DNA of 64,000 nt from Limosilactobacillus sp. (lineage in GTDB: Bacteria > Bacillota > Bacilli > Lactobacillales > Lactobacillaceae). Both the position numbers and the translations under genes were made by a program. Shown piece after piece: positions 59,103-64,000 of the stretch. Where the stretch lies: assembly GCF_022482365.1 (NCBI RefSeq), contig NZ_JAKVPE010000001.1, positions 1,674,001 to 1,738,000 on the forward strand, given 5' to 3'. Below the pieces are notes generated by a model. The model was not told the DNA's origin. It was given only the letters and a program-made list of their open reading frames with translations, and searched no databases. Within the stretch, counting starts at the first letter, position 1. Every line of letters starts with the position of its first letter.

Positions 59103-59615
59103 CTAGTAGTTTTCCTTTGCAGCCTTTACCAAACCATCGAGCCAAGCCTGGTGCCCGTTGAGCATCGGGTTGGGCTTCTGAACTGCCAAGTCGGCGGCGG
59201 ACTTGCCGATTTGAGATTCCTGAGTCAGCAGGCGGACCCGCTTGCCCGGCAGCTGTTCGATCAAGAAGGCGTGGTAGACGTCAATTGAGGAATCCTCATC
59301 GCCGTCGTTCCAACCGTGCCATGCCAGGCGAGCCGTGGGGTCATCCGCGCTTGGTGCCACCAGCTCCATCACCTGGGCGTCGATTGGAAAGCCAAAGGTG
59401 TCGAAGTGGAAGCGTTCCGCATAGTGCAGCAGGCTGTTTTCGCCGTTGGTCAGCTCAATGTTGGCGGCGTTGTCGTAGTAGCGCTCCCACTTGGACGTGT
59501 CGACCAGGTAGCGCCAGATGTCGGCAGTCGTCAGGTCGCTGGCGATCACCTCGTTGGAAACAAAGTTATCGGTTGTCCCGGGTAAGAACCGGGTGGGAAA
59601 TTGAATTGATTGCAT
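59103..59615 (-). CDS. SRPBCC (START-like) domain protein
   Basis: 170 residues. The START/polyketide-cyclase-like fold begins SNEVIASDLTTADIWRYLVD, then SKWERYYDNAANIEL, ARLAWHGWNDGDEDSSIDVY and the long C-terminal helix. Hydrophobic ligand binding is the common property; no enzyme residues are evident. First gene of the MerR-controlled operon. Confidence 0.78.
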   Translation of the reverse strand: MQSIQFPTRFLPGTTDNFVSNEVIASDLTTADIWRYLVDTSKWERYYDNAANIELTNGENSLLHYAERFHFDTFGFPIDAQVMELVAPSADDPTARLAWHGWNDGDEDSSIDVYHAFLIEQLPGKRVRLLTQESQIGKSAADLAVQKPNPMLNGHQAWLDGLVKAAKENY

Positions 59616-59663
59616 TGTAAATTGCCCCTTTCAAATTGATTTATCTTTGACGTTGGTCACAGC

Positions 59664-59700
59664 TTATTACCTGGAGCCGACTCCAGGTCAAGGGCAAATT
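59664..59700 (-). promoter_or_regulatory. MerR-type promoter and operator of the SRPBCC-SDR-merR-nitroreductase operon
   Basis: On the minus strand TTGACC, a 19-bp spacer, TAAGCT, with the dyad ACCTGGAGCCGACTCCAGGT (59669-59688) in the spacer. Same design as 32055-32086 (consensus ACYTGGAG-N4-CTCCARGT). Confidence 0.8.
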
Positions 59701-59809
59701 TCAACTTTTTTGAAAAAGTCTGTCTGCTGTTCGCATAGTGAACAAAGAACCGCGATGATGGTCAATTCGCAGTTTAGATGTTAACTTGAACTTATATAGG
59801 AAGGTGGGG

Positions 59810-60286
59810 GTGAGCACGATCGATTGGCAAAAGGACTCAAAGCAATTGCAAACGGCGGTTAAGCTGGCGGCCCAGGGCAAAACAAGCTTGGCACGTCAGC
59901 AATTGGCAAAGCTGCTGGCCGGCGGTTCAATGAAGGCTGGCCGGTACCTGGCCGTGCTGGATTTGGAAATCGCGGCCAAGCGGGGCGACATCACGGCCAA
60001 GATCGCCTTGGCCAATCTCTATGAGCTCGGTTCGATCGTCGACCGGGACCTGAGCCGGGCGGTGGCCCTTTACTGCTCCGCACTGGAAGACAACCACCGG
60101 GACACGGCCGGCTTCATGCTGGCCGCGGGGGCCGACCTCGGCTTGGGCCGGATCGCCTTCTTTAACCACGACTTTACCCACGCCCGGGTCCATTTTGAAA
60201 GAGCGGCTGCGACGGGGCGGCCGGAAATCAAGGACATGGCGACCGCCTACCTGACTTTAATGAGGAAAGGAAATGATGAAAAATGA
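59810..60286 (+). CDS. Sel1/TPR-like repeat protein
   Basis: About 158 residues from GTG 59810 (AGGAAGG close upstream); a TTG at 59786 is an alternative. All-helical, with KTSLARQQLAKLLAGGSMKA and a good Sel1-type unit (AKIALANLYELGSIVDRDLS then RAVALYCSALEDN). Such repeats are protein-binding scaffolds. Overlaps the aldo/keto reductase gene by four bases (ATGA), so the two are translated together. Confidence 0.65.
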   Translation: MSTIDWQKDSKQLQTAVKLAAQGKTSLARQQLAKLLAGGSMKAGRYLAVLDLEIAAKRGDITAKIALANLYELGSIVDRDLSRAVALYCSALEDNHRDTAGFMLAAGADLGLGRIAFFNHDFTHARVHFERAAATGRPEIKDMATAYLTLMRKGNDEK

Positions 60287-61140
60287 AGTTAACCTCAATG
60301 AGCGATACCTACACATTAAATAACGGCGTGCAGATTCCGGTGATTGGCTTCGGTACTTGGCAGACGCCGGACGGGGACGTTGCCAAGGCCGCGGTGAAGG
60401 CGGCCATCCAGGCGGGCTACCGCCACATCGATACCGCGGTGGCGTATGGCAATGAGCAGAGCGTCGGCGCGGGAATAAAGGAGAGCGGCATTGACCGGCA
60501 CCAGTTGTTCATCACGAGCAAGCTCTTTAATGACGCCCACAGCTACGACGCGGCCGCCCAGTCGATTGATCGCAGCCTGCAGAATCTACAGACCGACTAC
60601 CTGGACCTGTACCTGATCCACTGGCCTAACCCGGTCGCGATCCGCGATCACTGGCAAGAGGGGAACGCGGCGGCCTGGCGGGCAATGGAGGATGCCGTGC
60701 GGGCCGGCAAGCTGCGGGCGATCGGCGTTTCCAATTTCCGGCGGCAGCACCTGGATGCTCTGTTGAAGACGGCGACGATCAAGCCGGCGGTCAATCAGAT
60801 CATGCTCAACCCGAGCGATCTACAGCCGGCAGTGACAAAAACGAACGCGGAACTAGGACTCTTGAGTGAGGCTTACAGCCCGTTGGGAACGGGTGGCCTG
60901 CTGGGCAACGCGACGGTTAAACAGGTGGCCGCGGAGACCGGCAAGTCCCCGGCCCAGGTGTTGATTCGCTGGTCGCTCCAGCACGGTTTCCTCCCGTTGC
61001 CCAAGTCCATTCACCCGCAGTACATCCAGGCCAATACCGACGTGTTTGACTTTGAACTGACGGTGGCACAGATGACCGCCTTGGATGCGCTGCACGGGGT
61101 CAGCGGCTTGGCGCTGGACCCGGACCAAGCTCAATTTTAA
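60283..61140 (+). CDS. Aldo/keto reductase
   Basis: 285 residues. GYRHIDTAVAYGNEQSVG (catalytic Asp and Tyr), TSKLFNDAHSYDAAA with the Lys, YLIHWPNP with the His, GVSNFRRQHLDALL, and PLPKSIHPQYIQANTDVFDF. A 2,5-diketogluconate-reductase-like carbonyl reductase. Third AKR in the window, more distant from the other two. Coupled to the Sel1-like gene. Confidence 0.88.
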   Translation: MKLTSMSDTYTLNNGVQIPVIGFGTWQTPDGDVAKAAVKAAIQAGYRHIDTAVAYGNEQSVGAGIKESGIDRHQLFITSKLFNDAHSYDAAAQSIDRSLQNLQTDYLDLYLIHWPNPVAIRDHWQEGNAAAWRAMEDAVRAGKLRAIGVSNFRRQHLDALLKTATIKPAVNQIMLNPSDLQPAVTKTNAELGLLSEAYSPLGTGGLLGNATVKQVAAETGKSPAQVLIRWSLQHGFLPLPKSIHPQYIQANTDVFDFELTVAQMTALDALHGVSGLALDPDQAQF

Positions 61141-61153
61141 TTACAGGTGGATG

Positions 61154-61184
61154 AAGCACTCGCTGTTGTGGCGGGTGCTTTTTT
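61154..61184 (+). terminator. Terminator after the aldo/keto reductase gene
   Basis: AAGCACTCGC (61154-61163) and GCGGGTGCTT (61171-61180) with a wobble, followed by T. Confidence 0.8.
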
Positions 61185-61198
61185 GAATTTGGCGAAAA

Positions 61199-61261
61199 GA
61201 AGGCCCGATAAATCTGCGGATTCACGCAATAGTTGCGTAAATTTGTGGATTTATCGGGTCT
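61199..61261. repeat. Long imperfect palindrome, 30-bp arms
   Basis: Arms AAGGCCCGATAAATC...ACGCAA and TTGCGT...GATTTATCGGGTCTT around TAG. Of six mismatched positions in the 30-bp arms, five become G-U pairs in a plus-strand RNA, so the transcript would fold into an almost continuous 30-bp hairpin. It lies between a terminator and the 20-bp repeat cluster. Confidence 0.7.
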
Positions 61262-61317
61262 TAAAAGTGGAAAAGGTGATTTTGACCAGTTCATCCTTTT
61301 TTGTGGGCGGCACTTTA

Positions 61318-61404
61318 TTGTTCTGCATACAAGACCAATATTCGCTATTTTTGTTCTGTATACAAGACCATTTTTCGACTTTTTTGGTCTTGTATGTAGA
61401 ACAA
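61318..61404. repeat. Three 20-bp repeats, two direct and one inverted
   Basis: TTGTTCTGCATACAAGACCA (61318-61337), TTGTTCTGTATACAAGACCA (61351-61370) and, inverted, TGGTCTTGTATGTAGAACAA (61385-61404). Copies 2 and 3 can form a stem of about 22 bp. Direct copies are spaced 33 bp. It could be an operator array, the foot of a lost gene, or part of a mobile-element end. No ORF. Confidence 0.7.
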
Positions 61405-61486
61405 AAGTTAAGGGCTACTTTGCAAATTGAGGTAGCCGGCTGCGATGTTAATTTACTTGCACACTCTCACCATTTATTTTATTTGT

Positions 61487-62793
61487 GTGAAAGTAATTTC
61501 GGTAGATTATAGAATGAAGTTAGCCACCCAGTTGGTGGTAAATAAAAAACGCCATTCGGCGTGACATCAGGTATCATATTAAGTGAACCAAACCTATATG
61601 AAAGGATGTCCGTCAAATGACGCACTTAAATGATACCATGTCTACTATTTTATTGACTACTCATAAAAAGAATGCTCATCTTACTAAAGAAGAACGTGTG
61701 ATGATTGCGACTTTAAAGTCGCAAGGACTTTCCAATCGCGCAATTGGTCGCCAATTAGGAGTTAATCATCAAACAATTAATAACGAGCTCAACCGTGGTA
61801 CGGTCCGCCAACTTCGTCGTCAAAAATCTAATGGTAAGATTTACGAATATTCTTACTACATCTATAGTTATGAAGCTGGTCAGGCCACATATCTTGAACA
61901 TCACCGCCATTCTGGTCGTCGTCGCTTATATTATTCTTCAAAGCAATTTTTACGATTAGCTGATCAGCTAATGCTTGGTGAGTTTGACGACCACCATTAC
62001 TCCCCACAAGCGGTTATTTATAAGGCTCGAGATTTAATGAATGATGGCACCCTGATCCCAAAGTCGGTTGTAACTTTATATCAATGGATTAATGAGGGTG
62101 TGCTTCGTACGTCCAATTTAGACCTCTTTGAAAAACCTAAACGTAAGCATCATCAAACTCATCCGCAAGCTAAAAGGTGCTTAGGGCCTAATATTGCTCA
62201 ACGACCTCAAACTGCGGACCAACGGTCCGAAATTGGCCATTGGGAACTGGATACAGTTCAGGGACAGAAAAACGGTAATGACAGTGTTGTACTAGTAATG
62301 ACTGATCGCCTTTCACGAGTTAATATCACGAGTAAAATTGCTGGTAAAACTGCGCATGCAGTAAATCAGTTCTTTATAAATTTGCGCCAGAAAATGGGCA
62401 CAGATGCTTACTATCGCATTTTTAAGACAATAACCTCTGACAACGGTTCAGAATTTAGTGAGTTAACACAAGTTCACGATCATGTTTTCTATGCTGATCC
62501 GTATTCCCCTTGGGAACGTGGATCCAATGAGATCAATAACCGGTTTCTCCGCAAGGAGATTACCAAAGGTGAAGCTATAAATAACTATAGTAGTGCTCAG
62601 ATCATAGCGACTAATGATTGGATGAATCACTATCCACGAGCTATGTTTAATGGACATTCGTCAATGGATATCTATCGTAAGGCCTTCTACCAAGAGATAT
62701 CACAGCTCCATCAACCAATAATCAATTGGTCAGTATTATTTATTTGAGTCCAGTGGCTAACTTATTCTTGAAATTTAGGGTGAAAGTAATTTC
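61487..62793 (+). mobile_element. Complete IS30-family element, copy B, with 14-bp flanking direct repeat
   Basis: The element is 61501-62779 (1279 bp), identical in all inspected parts to copy A but opposite in orientation. It is flanked by GTGAAAGTAATTTC on both sides (61487-61500 and 62780-62793). A 14-bp duplication is longer than the 2-3 bp usual for IS30. The matched flanks show that no recombination with copy A has exchanged ends since this insertion. Confidence 0.92.
61617..62747 (+). CDS. IS30-family transposase (copy B)
   Basis: A 376-residue protein identical to the transposase at 4809-5939, intact from helix-turn-helix to the DDE core (WELDTVQG, TSDNGSEF, NEINNRFLRKE). AAAGGATG lies 9-10 bases before the ATG. 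The identity of the copies implies recent transposition or duplication. Confidence 0.93.
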   Translation: MTHLNDTMSTILLTTHKKNAHLTKEERVMIATLKSQGLSNRAIGRQLGVNHQTINNELNRGTVRQLRRQKSNGKIYEYSYYIYSYEAGQATYLEHHRHSGRRRLYYSSKQFLRLADQLMLGEFDDHHYSPQAVIYKARDLMNDGTLIPKSVVTLYQWINEGVLRTSNLDLFEKPKRKHHQTHPQAKRCLGPNIAQRPQTADQRSEIGHWELDTVQGQKNGNDSVVLVMTDRLSRVNITSKIAGKTAHAVNQFFINLRQKMGTDAYYRIFKTITSDNGSEFSELTQVHDHVFYADPYSPWERGSNEINNRFLRKEITKGEAINNYSSAQIIATNDWMNHYPRAMFNGHSSMDIYRKAFYQEISQLHQPIINWSVLFI

Positions 62794-62840
62794 ATATTCA
62801 TGCTCTGATAACGGTGTAAATTCAAATGCCTATCAACTAA

Positions 62841-62886
62841 AAGAAGATTAGTGAGTTGGCAAGGGCTCACTAATCTTCTTTTTTTA
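62841..62886. terminator. Bidirectional terminator
   Basis: AAGAAGATTAGTGAG (62841-62855) and CTCACTAATCTTCTT (62866-62880), perfect, followed by T. It serves the lysR gene on the minus strand. Confidence 0.85.
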
Positions 62887-62904
62887 TTGCTCTGTCGCAA
62901 AATT

Positions 62905-63774
62905 CTACTTTAGGTAGTCAATAATCAGATCAACCACTTGCCGGTGCTTTTTGCCATAGACCAAGCCAAAGGGCGCGCTGAAGTCCCAGTCGACGGTCTG
63001 TGCCTTCAGCATGGGGTGGGCGGTTTGCCAATCTTCGGCAGAACAGAGGAGCCAGTTATTCTCGACGCAGGCATTCAGGACGGGGATATCAAAGCCGTGA
63101 ATGTCTTTAATCTTAATCGCGGGGTCCTTTTCCAAGAGATCCCGCACCTGGTCAAAACACGCAAATTCCCCGCGCGGCGAGAGGGCGATCGTCTGGCCCT
63201 TCAAATCTGCCATGGTGAGCCGATCCTTTTTGCTCAAGGGGTTCTGCACCGGCACGGAAATCCTTAGCGGCGTGACGTCCAGCTCGGTCGCTGCCAGGTT
63301 GAAAGCCTTCAATAGATTCAAGTCATAGACTGACGAAACGAGGTCGAATTCTTTGTTGATCCCGGCCAGAAACTCGTTAAAACTGCCCAGTGCGCAGGAA
63401 CAGGGGATGAATTGAAACGAGATGTTCGGGTGCTTTTGGCTAAGCTCCAGCCATAAATTATTGGTTCCTACTCCCGTGGCGAGCGGGCCCACCCCGATTT
63501 TGACGACCTGCTTTTCTTCCGCGAGGTTTTGGGCATGGCTGATCGACTGGGTATAGGCGGCCACGAGCTTTTTGACGTCCTGATAAAAGGACTTGCCGGC
63601 TGTGGTTAGCGAAACCCCGCTGTGGGTCCGGTCGAAGAGGGTGACGTGAATGTTTTTCTCTAGGGCATTGATCTGTTTAATAACGGCCGGCGCGGAAATG
63701 AAAAGCTGACTGGCGGCCTTGTTAAAGCTTTTATTTTCGGCCACCGCGATGAAAGTTGTTAGTTGATCGTTCAT
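62905..63774 (-). CDS. LysR-family transcriptional regulator
   Basis: 289 residues from ATG 63774 (AAAGGGTG upstream). Helix-turn-helix TTFIAVAENKSFNKAASQLF and ISAPAVIKQINALEKNIHVT; a ligand domain with VVKIGVGPLATGVGTNNL. Divergent from a nitroreductase gene that starts at 63900, its likely target. Ligand unknown. Confidence 0.88.
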   Translation of the reverse strand: MNDQLTTFIAVAENKSFNKAASQLFISAPAVIKQINALEKNIHVTLFDRTHSGVSLTTAGKSFYQDVKKLVAAYTQSISHAQNLAEEKQVVKIGVGPLATGVGTNNLWLELSQKHPNISFQFIPCSCALGSFNEFLAGINKEFDLVSSVYDLNLLKAFNLAATELDVTPLRISVPVQNPLSKKDRLTMADLKGQTIALSPRGEFACFDQVRDLLEKDPAIKIKDIHGFDIPVLNACVENNWLLCSAEDWQTAHPMLKAQTVDWDFSAPFGLVYGKKHRQVVDLIIDYLK

Positions 63775-63899
63775 TGATATCACCCTTTTAACCTTTAGTT
63801 ATTAGCTAATAACATTTTAGTACTTCCGCTTCCCCCGCGCATGAACTATCATACTTACAGAAAGTAAGAAAGATATCAAAACAGAACGGAGGATTGGAA

Positions 63900-64000
63900 A
63901 TGGAATTTATTGATACTGTAAATAATCGTCACTCAGTTCGTGACTTCAAGTCACAGCCAGTTGCCAAAGAAGATCTTGAAAAAATTGTTGAAACTGCCGG
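63900..64000 (+). CDS. Nitroreductase family protein, 5' part only (window edge)
   Basis: ATG 63900 with GGAGG 8 bases upstream. The 33 visible residues begin MEFIDTVNNRHSVRDFKSQP, with the FMN-phosphate motif RHSVRDFK, and continue VAKEDLEKIVETA, the standard nitroreductase start. The rest is outside the window. Head-to-head with a LysR gene. Confidence 0.8.
   Translation, partial: MEFIDTVNNRHSVRDFKSQPVAKEDLEKIVETA

Noticed and set aside
1-64000. CRISPR arrays, tRNA or rRNA genes, phage genes, plasmid or replication origins
   Set aside because: I looked for regularly spaced direct repeats, cloverleaf-like tRNA ends, rRNA-conserved stretches and integrase/terminase-type ORFs and saw none; the only regular repeats are coding repeats in the surface protein and the three 20-mers near 61.3 kb, whose two direct copies are far too few for an array.

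Overview
The window looks like a chromosomal segment of a heterofermentative lactobacillus, most likely Limosilactobacillus or a close relative. The grounds are strong AGGAGG ribosome sites, a KxYKxGK-like signal peptide with an LPQTG sortase anchor, two T-box leaders, ISL3 and IS30 insertion sequences, a branched-chain L-2-hydroxyacid dehydrogenase and a MalT/neopullulanase pair. Most genes are GC-rich for the family, with visibly AT-richer islands (33.3-39.3 kb, 42.8-43.4 kb, 55.2-57.0 kb and the IS elements). The species call is an inference.

Layout. 1-6.06 kb: a truncated IS30-type element, a large Ala-rich LPXTG surface protein, an ISL3 element inserted in that gene's terminator (8-bp target duplication), and a complete 1279-bp IS30 element. 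6.1-16.1 kb: rarA, a hypothetical gene, a HAD phosphatase-MFS operon with a terminator-bearing leader, a three-gene ABC exporter, an L,D-transpeptidase, two small membrane peptides, and a nitroreductase/HxlR pair with a convergent MFS exporter. 16.2-23.0 kb: the complete trpEGDCFBA operon behind a tryptophan T-box. 23.2-28.7 kb: a LacI/MalR-type operator driving malT and neopullulanase, then a HAD phosphatase, an AlkD-like repair gene and a TMEM175 channel. 28.7-31.5 kb: a MarR-ElaA operon beside a decayed membrane gene that keeps the MarR operator, and a Na+/H+ antiporter.

31.6-42.3 kb is an oxidoreductase-rich accessory region. An SDR gene and a nonsense-interrupted MerR gene are followed by a LysR-centred redox island bounded by two identical 39-bp terminators, then an SDR, a zinc alcohol dehydrogenase and an aldo/keto reductase. 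42.4-46.2 kb: a secreted protein, a DUF1828-like gene apparently starting at ATT, and the transsulfuration-luxS operon. That operon has a leader encoding a 30-residue peptide with three consecutive Cys codons, an intrinsic terminator and a clear competing antiterminator helix. It is the best candidate in the window for an undescribed regulatory system. 46.3-48.6 kb: a T-box-controlled hydratase/L-hydroxyisocaproate dehydrogenase operon with an extra 29-codon Ile/Leu/Val-rich ORF between them.

48.6-64 kb: a compact small-RNA/small-peptide locus, ogt, a GH3 beta-glucosidase, an arylsulfotransferase, a LysR gene beside an alcohol-dehydrogenase remnant, a low-GC TetR/lipocalin pair, a MerR-SDR-nitroreductase-SRPBCC operon, a Sel1-like gene with an aldo/keto reductase, a repeat-rich spacer, and the second identical IS30 copy in opposite orientation to the first. 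The window ends with a LysR gene divergent from a truncated nitroreductase gene. Recurring themes are RNA-based control of amino-acid genes, duplicated redox genes each next to a regulator, and ongoing decay of genes near regulators.
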